DNA of 63,020 bases. Origin: an uncultured Devosia sp. (GTDB taxonomy: Bacteria > Pseudomonadota > Alphaproteobacteria > Rhizobiales > Devosiaceae). A program made the position numbers and the translations under genes. Below are positions 17,234 to 25,710 of this stretch, in pieces (within the stretch, counting starts at the first letter, position 1; each line of letters begins with the position of its first letter). The DNA lies in assembly GCF_913055165.1 (NCBI RefSeq), contig NZ_CAJXJS010000021.1:1-63020 (forward strand), given 5' to 3'. The notes under the pieces are model-generated. The model worked only from the letters and a program-made list of their open reading frames with translations, did not search any database and had not been told where the DNA came from.

Positions 17234-18937
17234 ATGACGATCAAGAATCGGCTTTTCCATGCGGGCTGGATTATCATCCTGCTTGGTGCGCTACTGGCGC
17301 ATTTCATCCAAACATCGGGCGGGATCACTATTCGAGATCTGCGTTTCCACGGCACCAATGGCCAGGTTCTCAGTGGCCTGCTTTATGTGCCGCCTGGGGT
17401 TTCAGCCGAAAACAAGGCCCCGGCCATCCTCGCCGTTCACGGCTACTTCAACAGTCGCGAAACCCAGGGCGGCTTTGCCATTGAACTTGCCCGCCGCGGC
17501 TATGTGGTGCTGGCGCTCGATCAGGGCGGTCACGGCTATTCGGACCCGCCGGCCTTCGCCAACGGCTTTGGCGGCCCTGGAGGCCTCGCCTATTTGCGGT
17601 CGCTCGATTTCGTCGACACGGACAATATCGGTCTTGAAGGCCACTCCATGGGTGGTTGGACCGTGCTGGCCGCGGCGGCGGCCATGCCGGACGCCTATAA
17701 GGCCGTGGTGCTGCAGGGGTCGAGCACCGGTGCTCCCTTCGCCAGGGAGGCCGACACGTCATGGCCGCGCAACCTGGCCGTCGTCTTCTCCAAGTTCGAC
17801 GAATTTTCCGGGTTCATGTGGGGCGTCGAGCGTGCCCGGGACATGCCCGCGAGCACGAAGCTGCAGACAGCTTTCGGCACCACCGAGCCCGTCGTGGTTG
17901 GTCAGATCTATGGTTCCATCGACGATGGCACCGCCCGCATCCTGCATCAGCCCAACACCACCCATCCGGGCAACCATTTTTCGCCAGAGGCTATCGGCGA
18001 CGCCATTGCCTGGTTCGACCAGACCCTGCAAGGCGCCGATCCGCTGCCGCCCGGCGACCAGATCTGGCTCTGGAAGGAAATCGGCACGCTCATAGCGCTG
18101 GTGGGTTTTGTCGTCCTGCTGGCTGGCGCCTTCGATATGCTGCTCAGGACACAGGCCTTTGCGCATCTGCGCAAGGAGCCGGGCGGCGCTGCTTATGATG
18201 GGCGAAACGGCAAGTGGTGGCTGCATTTTGCTCTGGCCACACTCATCCCGGTGCTGACCTATTACCCATTCTTCTACTGGGCAACCGTGGTCTTCCCGGA
18301 ATCGGCAATCCTGCCGCAGAGCTTCACCAGCCAGATCGCCCTGTGGGCCGTGCTGAATGCGCTCATCATCGTTGCGCTGGGCTTGGTCTTCAAGGGTAAC
18401 AAGGTCGAGGGACGAGGTGATATCTGGGGCTCTGTACTGATTGCCCTGGCAACCGTCGGCATCGGCTATATCGCTGTGGCAGCAACGGACTTCCTGTTCA
18501 AGGTGGACTTCCGCTTCTGGGTCGTTGCGCTCAAGCCCTTTGACCTGGTGCGGGCCAAGATCGCGCTGGTCTATCTGGTGCCATTCACGGTCTACTTCGT
18601 GCTGGCCCTGCGCGGCCTGCACATGGGCCTCTCGGTTCGCACTGATGGCCGCGTGGCACAATATGTCTCCAACATCGCGGTGATGATTGTCGGCTTCATC
18701 CTGTTCCTCGGTTTCCAGTATCTGACGCTGCTGTTTACCGGCCACCTGTTCAGCATGAATGAGTCCCTGACCACGGTGATCGGCATGCAGTTCGTGCCGC
18801 TTCTGGCGATTGTCGCCTTCCTGTCGACCTTCGCCTGGCGGCGGACAGGCAGTTACCTGCCGGGCGCGTTCATCAATGCGCTGTTCGTCACCTGGTACAT
18901 TGTGAGCAGTCAGGCGATTCAGTTCGCGGCAAGCTGA
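17234..18937 (+). CDS. Membrane-bound alpha/beta hydrolase with C-terminal multi-helix domain
   Basis: A 567-residue protein in three parts. A signal-anchor helix lies at residues about 8-26 (AGWIIILLGALLAHFI). An alpha/beta hydrolase domain (about 35-270) carries the oxyanion HGYF, ALDQGGHGYSD, nucleophile elbow GHSMGG (Ser about 140) and a late His in TTHPGNHFS. It is followed by about eight predicted transmembrane helices (285-567). The hydrolase part would face the periplasm if the anchor is N-in. It belongs to the dienelactone-hydrolase/acyl-peptidase-like branch; substrate unknown. It follows the Liv-type operon and could be read from it. A GGGGG site precedes the ATG. Confidence 0.8.
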   Translation: MTIKNRLFHAGWIIILLGALLAHFIQTSGGITIRDLRFHGTNGQVLSGLLYVPPGVSAENKAPAILAVHGYFNSRETQGGFAIELARRGYVVLALDQGGHGYSDPPAFANGFGGPGGLAYLRSLDFVDTDNIGLEGHSMGGWTVLAAAAAMPDAYKAVVLQGSSTGAPFAREADTSWPRNLAVVFSKFDEFSGFMWGVERARDMPASTKLQTAFGTTEPVVVGQIYGSIDDGTARILHQPNTTHPGNHFSPEAIGDAIAWFDQTLQGADPLPPGDQIWLWKEIGTLIALVGFVVLLAGAFDMLLRTQAFAHLRKEPGGAAYDGRNGKWWLHFALATLIPVLTYYPFFYWATVVFPESAILPQSFTSQIALWAVLNALIIVALGLVFKGNKVEGRGDIWGSVLIALATVGIGYIAVAATDFLFKVDFRFWVVALKPFDLVRAKIALVYLVPFTVYFVLALRGLHMGLSVRTDGRVAQYVSNIAVMIVGFILFLGFQYLTLLFTGHLFSMNESLTTVIGMQFVPLLAIVAFLSTFAWRRTGSYLPGAFINALFVTWYIVSSQAIQFAAS

Positions 18938-18957
18938 TAGCGCAAAGACTTCGCCCT

Positions 18958-19015
18958 GCAGCGTCGTTGGACGTCATCCATATGGTTTCCATTGGATAGG
19001 CACCAACGGCGCTGC
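18958..19015. repeat. Imperfect 13-bp inverted repeat with nested inner repeat
   Basis: GCAGCGTCGTTGG (18958-18970) pairs with CCAACGGCGCTGC (19003-19015) with one G-T wobble. Between them ATCCA and TGGAT form an inner stem. It sits in the 219-base gap between the alpha/beta hydrolase gene and tRNA-Gln, both read toward it, and could end transcription from either side; no T-run is present. The rest of the gap shows nothing else I recognise. Confidence 0.4.
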
Positions 19016-19156
19016 GATTTCGGCCATCTTCACCCAAACAGTCAGGGTGAGGGCCGAGCCGCCGAACCGCAGGAAAACCCGATTGCTGCCGCTCGCGCCC
19101 CAGAACACCAATGCTCTGGATCGTTCAAAATCGTCGAATAGGGGAAGGGGATGGTC

Positions 19157-19231
<75 letters not shown>

Positions 19232-19402
19232 ACTTGGAGCCGGTTCCTACACGGTTCGGTGGCGCCGCGCAACACGCTCCGAACCCGCTATAAAAGGTTG
19301 TGAGAAGCGCTTGAACAGCGTGTGGACCGCGGCTATAAAGCCGCCACACCGCGACCGGGCCGACCCATCGGCTCACCAAGTCCCGAATAGTCGCGTGCCT
19401 GA

Positions 19403-19479
19403 CGGAGTATAGCGCAGCCTGGTAGCGCACCTGCTTCGGGAGCAGGGGGTCGCGTGTTCGAATCACGCTACTCCGACCA
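19403..19479 (+). tRNA. tRNA-Pro (anticodon CGG)
   Basis: The cloverleaf has acceptor stem CGGAGTA/TACTCCG, discriminator A and encoded CCA. The D-arm contains AGCGCAGCCTGGTAGCGC. The anticodon stem CCTGC/GCAGG closes loop TTCGGGA, anticodon CGG, and the T-arm has TGTTCGAATCA. It reads CCG proline codons. The 171-base gap between the two divergent tRNAs holds only their promoter region and a short GCGGCT/AGCCGC hairpin. Confidence 0.96.
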
Positions 19480-19482
19480 ATC

Positions 19483-19514
19483 AACCCCGGCATCTTCGGA
19501 TGTCGGGGTTTTTC
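19483..19514 (+). terminator. Rho-independent terminator of tRNA-Pro
   Basis: An AACCCCGGCATC stem pairs with GATGTCGGGGTT (one G-T wobble) across a UUCG tetraloop and is followed by a T-run. It starts 4 bases after the tRNA CCA end. Confidence 0.9.
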
Positions 19515-19547
19515 GTTGCAGAGGGCGGCTCTGGTCTCGCAAGCGCG

Positions 19548-19568
19548 GGCAGACCTGGCCCGTCTGCC
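19548..19568 (-). terminator. Possible terminator hairpin of the lyase/hydantoinase operon
   Basis: A GGCAGAC/GTCTGCC 7-bp stem with a 7-base loop lies just 3' of the urocanase-like gene stop on the minus strand. It lacks a U-tract, so it may only be an mRNA end-stabilizing hairpin. Confidence 0.3.
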
Positions 19569-19574
19569 GGCAAT

Positions 19575-21236
19575 TCAAGACAGGCGGATGTACGGAATGT
19601 TCTTCCGCGCGATTTCCTCGTGGCTCTCGTCATAGCCAGCGTCGGCATAGCGCATGACACCCAGTGCCGTGTCGTTGGTCAGGGCATGTGACAGGCGTTC
19701 GGCGCCTTCATCACTGCCATCGGCCACTACTGTCACACCAGCCGAGGTCATGTAGCCGGCATAGCCGCCGCCACCGGAATGCACCACGACCAGATCGGCC
19801 ATGGATGAGCAGAGCAGCATGGCATCCAGGATCGGCCAATCGGCAATGGCGTCCGAACCATCCTTCATCCGTTCGGTCATGATATTGGGATGGGCCATCG
19901 CGCCGGCATCGAGGTGATCGCGGCTGAAGGTTACCGGCCCCGCCAGCTCACCCTTGTGCACCATGTCGTTGACCGCCAATGCCAGTTGTGTGCGTTCGCC
20001 ATGACCCAGCCAGGCGATGCGGGCCGGCAGACCCTCGAACGGCACATGGCGCCGCGCCAGCTGTATCCAGTTGGTGACGATCCTGTTGTCCGGGAACATC
20101 TGCAGCAGCCGGTCGTCGATCTTGCGGATATCCTCCGGGTCGCCGGATTGCGCCATCCAGCGGAAAGGACCAATGGCCCGGGCAAACAGCGGGCGGAGAT
20201 AGGCCTCGGTGAAAATGGGAATGTCGAAGGCGTTCTTCACCCCGCCATCGTGGGCATGGGTGCGGATGAGATTGCCATTGTCGAACACTTCGGCGCCGCG
20301 CCTCTGGAATTCGAGCATGGCGATGACATGGTCGACAATCGAGGCCCGGCTGGCCGCCATCAGCTCCTCTGGGTTGGTCTCTCGCAGTTCCCGCACCTTG
20401 TCGAGCGCATAGCCCTTCGGAACATAGCCATAGACCAGGTCATGGGCGGAGGTCTGATCGGTCACGATGTCGGGCGTGATCCCGCGCCGGACGATTTCGG
20501 GGTAGATATCGGCCGCGTTTCCGACGAGGCCGATGGAGGTCGGGCGTTTTTCGCGAACGGCGGCCGCGATCATCTCGAGCGCTGTGTCGAGATCGGGCGC
20601 GATCTCTTCGAGATAGCCGATTTCCTTGCGTTTGCGGGCGCGTTCCGGGTCGATGTCGACGCAGAGGATGGCGGCGCCGGCCATGCGACCCGCCAGCGGC
20701 TGCGCCCCGCCCATGCCGCCAAGGCCGGCCGTCAGGATGAAGCGGCCCGCCAGATCGCCATCGAACCGGTTTTCGGCAATGCGCATGAAGATTTCATAGG
20801 TGCCCTGGATGACCCCCTGGCTGCCGATATATTGCCAGGCGCCGGCGGTCAGGCCTCCCCAGCAGATCAGCCCCTTGCGTTCGAGCTCGTAGAACACCTC
20901 GGCCCTGGCCCATTGGCCGACGAGATTGCAATTGGCCATGATGACCAGGGGCGCTTTAGCGTGAGTCTTGAGGAGGCCGATCGGCTTGCCCGACTGGATG
21001 ATGAGGGTCTGGTCCTCATCCATCGTCTTGAGTGCCGAGACGATGGCGTCATGGCTGGCCCAGTTGCGGGCCGCCTTGCCGAGCGCGGCATAGACCACGA
21101 GGTTGTCCGGGTCTTCACCGACGCTGAGCACATTCTCGAGCAGGCGCAGCAAAGCCTCCTGCCGCCAGCCACGGGTGCGCAGCTCGTTGCCGCCGGGAAT
21201 GGGAAAGCGCGGATGACGGGGATTTGCGGTCGGCAT
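19575..21236 (-). CDS. Urocanase-family hydratase, probable thiourocanate hydratase
   Basis: A 553-residue NAD-dependent hydratase of the urocanase fold; the length matches HutU. Family hallmarks are present: QSGKPIGLLKTH, GSQGVIQGTYE, the Rossmann segment TAGLGGMGGAQPLA and VTDQTSAHD. Active-site stretches differ from standard HutU: the usual HHGGGVGMGFSQHSG is HSGGGGYAGYMTSAG (residues about 486-500), ARICWVG is ARIAWLG, so the conserved Cys is Ala, and TAGSWIYIGSQG is TAGAWQYIGSQG. It is the last gene of an operon with a MIO-less lyase, a DUF917 protein, hydantoinase and carbamoylase and no hutI. I therefore infer that it hydrates thiourocanate to 3-(5-oxo-2-thioxoimidazolidin-4-yl)propionate. 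Plain urocanate hydratase is the alternative. Confidence 0.8.
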   Translation of the reverse strand: MPTANPRHPRFPIPGGNELRTRGWRQEALLRLLENVLSVGEDPDNLVVYAALGKAARNWASHDAIVSALKTMDEDQTLIIQSGKPIGLLKTHAKAPLVIMANCNLVGQWARAEVFYELERKGLICWGGLTAGAWQYIGSQGVIQGTYEIFMRIAENRFDGDLAGRFILTAGLGGMGGAQPLAGRMAGAAILCVDIDPERARKRKEIGYLEEIAPDLDTALEMIAAAVREKRPTSIGLVGNAADIYPEIVRRGITPDIVTDQTSAHDLVYGYVPKGYALDKVRELRETNPEELMAASRASIVDHVIAMLEFQRRGAEVFDNGNLIRTHAHDGGVKNAFDIPIFTEAYLRPLFARAIGPFRWMAQSGDPEDIRKIDDRLLQMFPDNRIVTNWIQLARRHVPFEGLPARIAWLGHGERTQLALAVNDMVHKGELAGPVTFSRDHLDAGAMAHPNIMTERMKDGSDAIADWPILDAMLLCSSMADLVVVHSGGGGYAGYMTSAGVTVVADGSDEGAERLSHALTNDTALGVMRYADAGYDESHEEIARKNIPYIRLS

Positions 21237-21239
21237 GGC

Positions 21240-22328
21240 TTAGCCCTCCCTGGACAGGGCATAGGTGGCCAGGTCGATGCCCAAGGTCTTTTCGACATGC
21301 GGATAGACGGCCGGGTCGAGCACGCTTGATGACAGCGGAATGATCGATTTGGGCACGTGCAGCACGAATATCTGCATGCCCTCCTCCAGCTGACCGACGC
21401 TCAGGGGGTCGCCCTCGGTCGACAGCGTGGTGATCACGTCCGGGAAAGTGGCCTGCCGCTGGCCGTCCTTATCATCAACCGCCATGTATTCGTTCATCAC
21501 ATGCAGCACGGCGCCTTTTTCCAGGGTCACCGTGCCGACATCGAAAGCTTCGCTGGTATAGGTCACGGCCTTCCGGCTGACCTTGCCTTCGACAAGGATC
21601 GCTCCGCCGGTCGTCTTGACGATGGTGTCGATGACCGCGCTGCCGCCCTTACCCTCTGCGGCCAGGATCGCTTCGCCGAGTTTGAGTGCCAGCGATATGC
21701 CGCCCAGCGCCGCGTGTTGACGGACATAGCTGGCGCGCACCGGGTTGCGGCAGGAGGCAATGAAGCCGCCGGACATGTCCGAGGCCGTGCGCAGGATCGG
21801 TGAGACCTTGGCCGTGGCGCCGCGGGTCACCAGTTCGATATAACGGTTCTCGTCGCGATTCCCGCCCACGGCCGTCTGGATCATCGGTTCGGGTGACCCG
21901 GCCAGGCCGATCGAGCCCATGTCGCCAGTGGGGTGGGCGCGGACATCCCCTACCGCGTCGACCACCTTGGTTCCGAGCACCGCCGAGGGCAGCCAGCCGT
22001 TGAGCGTCGAAGACTTGCCATTCTGCCCCACCATCAGGCCGGCCAGTTTTTCCCCCAGCGCATCCTCCAGCAATTGTACGGCCTTGATGTAGTCGACACC
22101 ACGCATCTCCCAGGGCGTCGTCGAGGCAGGAGCACCGATGGCCGCGGCGGTAGCGACCCAGTCATTGTCGGCCAGCTCCTCGATCGAAACCAGTTCCGGC
22201 TTGCCGATGGAGACTGCGGCATGGCCAAGCATGCGGCCATGATCGGCCCAACCGCCTCCGCCTGCCGCATAGACCGAGCCGCCCTTGACGGCCGCTTCGA
22301 CGTCCTTCTCGGTGAGGATGCGTCCCAT
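21240..22328 (-). CDS. DUF917 / S-methyl-thiohydantoin desulfurase family protein, probable thiohydantoin desulfurase
   Basis: A 362-residue protein of the DUF917 family, now named for S-methyl thiohydantoin desulfurase. The glycine-rich N-terminus (SVYAAGGGGWADHGRML) is typical of the family, and the C-terminal part resembles the hydantoinase-linked domain. ATG 22328 follows GGAGACAACATA and shares one base with the stop of the carbamoylase gene (TAATG). In the proposed pathway it replaces S by O on the thiohydantoin-propionate ring, giving hydantoin-5-propionate and sulfide. The position between the hydratase and hydantoin-opening genes fits exactly, but activity is inferred. Confidence 0.8.
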   Translation of the reverse strand: MGRILTEKDVEAAVKGGSVYAAGGGGWADHGRMLGHAAVSIGKPELVSIEELADNDWVATAAAIGAPASTTPWEMRGVDYIKAVQLLEDALGEKLAGLMVGQNGKSSTLNGWLPSAVLGTKVVDAVGDVRAHPTGDMGSIGLAGSPEPMIQTAVGGNRDENRYIELVTRGATAKVSPILRTASDMSGGFIASCRNPVRASYVRQHAALGGISLALKLGEAILAAEGKGGSAVIDTIVKTTGGAILVEGKVSRKAVTYTSEAFDVGTVTLEKGAVLHVMNEYMAVDDKDGQRQATFPDVITTLSTEGDPLSVGQLEEGMQIFVLHVPKSIIPLSSSVLDPAVYPHVEKTLGIDLATYALSREG

Positions 22329-23581
22329 TATGTTGTCTCCTGCAGGTCGTGATCGAGCCGCCGAACTGCTTCGAGCAGCACGGCAGCGCCCAGCGCGATA
22401 TCTTCGGCGCTGGCGGATTCTTCGGGGGTGTGGCTGCGACCCTCGACGCAGGGTACGAAGATCATCGCGGCCTTGGTCGCCCGCGCCATCCACGCGGTGT
22501 CGTGCCCCGCACCGGACGCCATGCGCCGATGCCGAGCGCCTGTAACGTCGCAGGCAATGTCGAGCGCCGCCAAAACGTCGGCGTCGCATGGGGTCGGCGG
22601 ATTGTCGGAGATGGTGCGCGGCTCATGTACCGAAACGCCGGTCTGGGCTGCAATTCCAGCTACGCCTTCGCGCAGTTCGGTGAGGAAATGCTCCATGTCC
22701 CGGCGCCGCTCGGCGCGGGCATCGATCAGCATGGTGACGCGGGCGGGCACGACATTGGCGGCATTGGGCTCCATTCGAAATTCGCCGACAGTGGCCGCGA
22801 AGTGAAAATCGCCACTGGCCAGATCGGTGGCGAAACGCTCCACGGCCAGAGCGATCCAGGCTGCGGCCGAGAGCGCATCCTTGCGACTGCCCATGGGCGT
22901 GGTCCCGGCGTGATCGGCCCTGCCCTCCACCACGATCTCGATCCGGGTGATGCCGGCAATGGCGGTGACCACGCCGATGTCGAGCTTTTCGTTTTCAAGC
23001 ACAGGTCCCTGCTCGATATGGAGTTCGAGGAATGCTGCGATGTCATTGCGCCGCAGCGAGGCGGCTGGATTGCCGCCGACCTCGGCGATGGCGTCGGCAA
23101 GCGTAAGGCCCTCGCTTTTTCGGGTCAGCCACTCGTCGGGCCGGGTGCCGGTGATGCCTCGGCTGCCGATGCAGGAGACACCGAAAATCGAAACCTCCTC
23201 GGCCAGGAAGTCGATGATTTCGAGGTCATGGTCGAGTTCGATGTTGCGGTCGGCCAGCGCCCGCACAACCTCAAGGGCCGCCGAGACACCGGCAATGCCG
23301 TCATAGCGCCCGCCATCCGGCACGGTATCGGAATGCGAGCCCAGCATGATCGTGCCGAGGCCGGGTTTCCGGCCGACGCGGGAGCCGACCAGATTGCCGG
23401 CGGCATCGACATGAACCTTGAGGCCGGCGGCCTCGAAGCGCTGCGAAAGCCATTCACGGCCCTTGAGAAACATGGGCGTGAAGGCGCGGCGGGTATAAGG
23501 GTGATCCGGCTCGGTGATTGCGGCGAGGGCCGAGATGTCCTCGCTTATGCGAACGGCGCTGGTGGGCAGGTTGCGGGTCAT
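22328..23581 (-). CDS. M20-family N-carbamoyl-L-amino acid hydrolase (probable N-carbamoyl-L-glutamate hydrolase)
   Basis: A 417-residue binuclear metal amidohydrolase of the HyuC/allantoate amidohydrolase group. Metal ligands are visible: His in GSHSDTVPDGG (about residue 82), Asp in GRYDG, the Glu pair in DFLAEEVS, His in LELHIEQGPVLE and His in SGAGHDTAWMA. Residues about 210-330 form the dimerization domain (GRADHAGTTPM). The reaction is N-carbamoyl-amino acid to amino acid, CO2 and ammonia. Its ATG overlaps the hydantoinase stop by four bases, so the two ring-opening steps are coupled. N-carbamoylglutamate as substrate is inferred from the neighbours. Confidence 0.88.
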   Translation of the reverse strand: MTRNLPTSAVRISEDISALAAITEPDHPYTRRAFTPMFLKGREWLSQRFEAAGLKVHVDAAGNLVGSRVGRKPGLGTIMLGSHSDTVPDGGRYDGIAGVSAALEVVRALADRNIELDHDLEIIDFLAEEVSIFGVSCIGSRGITGTRPDEWLTRKSEGLTLADAIAEVGGNPAASLRRNDIAAFLELHIEQGPVLENEKLDIGVVTAIAGITRIEIVVEGRADHAGTTPMGSRKDALSAAAWIALAVERFATDLASGDFHFAATVGEFRMEPNAANVVPARVTMLIDARAERRRDMEHFLTELREGVAGIAAQTGVSVHEPRTISDNPPTPCDADVLAALDIACDVTGARHRRMASGAGHDTAWMARATKAAMIFVPCVEGRSHTPEESASAEDIALGAAVLLEAVRRLDHDLQETT

Positions 23582-24939
23582 GCGCGCACCTCGGGTCGAA
23601 CGAAGCGACCAATGCCCGGCTGCGCCAAAACGTCTTTGCCATCAAAAGCTTGCCGCCCGCGGAGCCAGGTGCCGGCGACGGTCCAGGGCAGTTCGATGCC
23701 GTTATAGGGGCTCCAGCCGACAACGTTGTGGCCGCTGCGGGCGGCGTCATAGACCAGCGGGCGATCGACCAGAACGGTGATGTCGGCGTCCTTGCCGACC
23801 TCGAGCGCGCCTTTGGTTTGGTCGAGGCGGAAGTGGCGGGCGGGGTTGGCAGACATCAGCTGCGCGGCCCAGGTCAGGGCCAGGCCCCGGTCCAGGAGTC
23901 CCTTAATGAACAGCGGCACCATGACTTCCAGGCCCGGTACGCCCGAGGCATTGGCGAGCATGTCCGGATTGGTCTTGCGATCTTCGGACCAGCTGACATG
24001 ATCGGTCGAGATCAGCGTGACATTGCCAGCCGCGACATGCTGCCAGAGCTTCTCGACTTCTGCGCGCGGCCGGATCGGCGGGTTGATCTTGGCCTTGCCG
24101 CCGAGCCGGGCGACGTCGTTTTCCTCGTCCAGGGTCAGATAGTGGATGCAGCATTCGATGGTGGCCGCATAGCCCTGGTCGCGATAGAGGCGCGCGATCT
24201 CGTAGCCCCGTGCTAGGGAGCAATGCACGACATGGGCGGGACAGCCGGTCTGCGCGCCGGTCTCGTAGATCTGCAGCGACGCCAGAAGTTCGGTCAGCGG
24301 CGGGCGGCTCAGGCCGTGCGCACGATAGTCGGTGATGCCGGCAGCCTTCACTTTGGCCATGGCGGCGCGGACCATTTCATCGTCTTCGTTGTGAACACCT
24401 GCCGTCAGTCCGGTCCTGGCCACGGCCGCAAAGCACTCTTCGAGCAAAGCAGGCGGAATGCGCGGAAATCGGATTGGGTCGGTACCGAAGGTGGAAAATT
24501 TGAAGGCCGCAACACCTGCCTCAGCCTGCTCGGCAATGCGGGCCGCGCCCTCCTCGGGATTGATGGTGCCATAAAGGGCGAAATCCACCCGCGCCTGCGG
24601 GCTGGCATGCTCGACCTTGATGCGCACGGCCTCTGCAGAACAGACCAGATTGCCCTCGTCATAGGGCATGTCGACAATGGTGGTGACGCCACCGGCGGCG
24701 GCCGAGCGGGTCGACCAGATGAAATCTTCCTGGTTCTTTTGGCTCAGCGAATGGGTCTGTGCATCAATGGCGCCAGGCAAGATCATGGCCGTGCCCAGAT
24801 CGTGGCGCTCAGCGGCCTGCGGCCCCGCGCCCTCGCCAACCAGCGCAATCTTGCCATTGTGCACCGCCACATGGCCGCGCTCGATGACCCGGTCAGGAAG
24901 CACCACGGTGCCGGTCAGGCTGAGATCGAAATCGGACAT
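23578..24939 (-). CDS. Hydantoinase/dihydroorotase-family cyclic amidohydrolase (probable hydantoin-5-propionate hydrolase)
   Basis: A 453-residue TIM-barrel amidohydrolase. The N-terminal small domain is followed by PGAIDAQTHSLSQ, where the first metal His of D-x-H-x-H is Gln, as in some dihydroorotases. Later ligands include the carbamylated-Lys region AAFKFSTFG, the His in VVHCSLARGYE and TLISTDHVSWSED with the catalytic Asp. It opens a cyclic imide (hydantoin) to the carbamoyl amino acid. Within this operon the fitting substrate is hydantoin-5-propionate. It lies 18 bases downstream of the importer permease gene and overlaps the carbamoylase gene. Confidence 0.85.
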   Translation of the reverse strand: MSDFDLSLTGTVVLPDRVIERGHVAVHNGKIALVGEGAGPQAAERHDLGTAMILPGAIDAQTHSLSQKNQEDFIWSTRSAAAGGVTTIVDMPYDEGNLVCSAEAVRIKVEHASPQARVDFALYGTINPEEGAARIAEQAEAGVAAFKFSTFGTDPIRFPRIPPALLEECFAAVARTGLTAGVHNEDDEMVRAAMAKVKAAGITDYRAHGLSRPPLTELLASLQIYETGAQTGCPAHVVHCSLARGYEIARLYRDQGYAATIECCIHYLTLDEENDVARLGGKAKINPPIRPRAEVEKLWQHVAAGNVTLISTDHVSWSEDRKTNPDMLANASGVPGLEVMVPLFIKGLLDRGLALTWAAQLMSANPARHFRLDQTKGALEVGKDADITVLVDRPLVYDAARSGHNVVGWSPYNGIELPWTVAGTWLRGRQAFDGKDVLAQPGIGRFVRPEVRA

Positions 24940-24957
24940 TGTTCAGGTCCTTGGTTA

Positions 24958-25710
24958 TCAGGCGTTGGCGCGCGCGCCCTGCCCGGTCCGGCGGGTCAGG
25001 GCCCGCTCGATGGCCGAGAGGCCGTCATAGATGAGCACGGCGAGCGCCCCGACGATGAGGCCGCCTTGCAGCACGAATGCGGTATTGCTCGAGAGCAGCC
25101 CGGCGATGATGACTTCGCCCAGCGTCCGGGCGGCCACGGTGGAACCGATGGTTGCCGTGGCCAGGGAAATGACCGTGGAGAGGCGCACGCCGGCGAGAAT
25201 GACGGGCAGCGCCAATGGCAATTCGACACGGATGAGGCGCTGGCTGCCGGTCATGCCCATGCCACGGGCGGCTTCGGTTACCGAAGGGGGCAGACCTGTA
25301 AGGCCGGTCAGCGTGTTTTCGAAGATCGGCAACAAGCCGTACAGAAACAGGGCCACCAGGGTCGGCGCGGTGCCGAAGCCGAGCATGGGCACGGCCAATG
25401 CCAGCACGGCCACCGGCGGAAAGGTCTGTCCGACATTAGCAAGGCTTCGCGACAGCGGCAGGAACTCTGCACCAAAGGGCCGGGTCACCAATATGGCCAG
25501 ACCCACGGCTACCGCAGTGGCCAGCGTGGTGGCGATGAGGACAATCAGCAAGTGGTTGAGGGTCAGATCGAGCAGACTGCCCTGGTTGTAGATCACCGGC
25601 TGGTTGTTCTTGGCCAGGGGTTCGAAGAGAAAGGCGAAGGTCTCCGGGCTGACCAGAAACACGACCAACAGGGCCAGGACGAGCAGGCGAATGACAAGGC
25701 CAATGCTCAT
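24958..25710 (-). CDS. Betaine-type ABC transporter permease (OpuC/YehY-like)
   Basis: A 250-residue permease with five to six helices. The loop motif EAARGMGMTGSQRLIRVELP (residues about 140-159) is the ATPase-coupling EAA loop typical of glycine betaine/carnitine/choline importers. It overlaps the ATPase gene by four bases. Together with the larger permease at 26636-27826 it forms the membrane part of a YehZYXW-like importer. The operon context suggests a trimethylammonium substrate such as ergothioneine. Confidence 0.9.
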   Translation of the reverse strand: MSIGLVIRLLVLALLVVFLVSPETFAFLFEPLAKNNQPVIYNQGSLLDLTLNHLLIVLIATTLATAVAVGLAILVTRPFGAEFLPLSRSLANVGQTFPPVAVLALAVPMLGFGTAPTLVALFLYGLLPIFENTLTGLTGLPPSVTEAARGMGMTGSQRLIRVELPLALPVILAGVRLSTVISLATATIGSTVAARTLGEVIIAGLLSSNTAFVLQGGLIVGALAVLIYDGLSAIERALTRRTGQGARANA

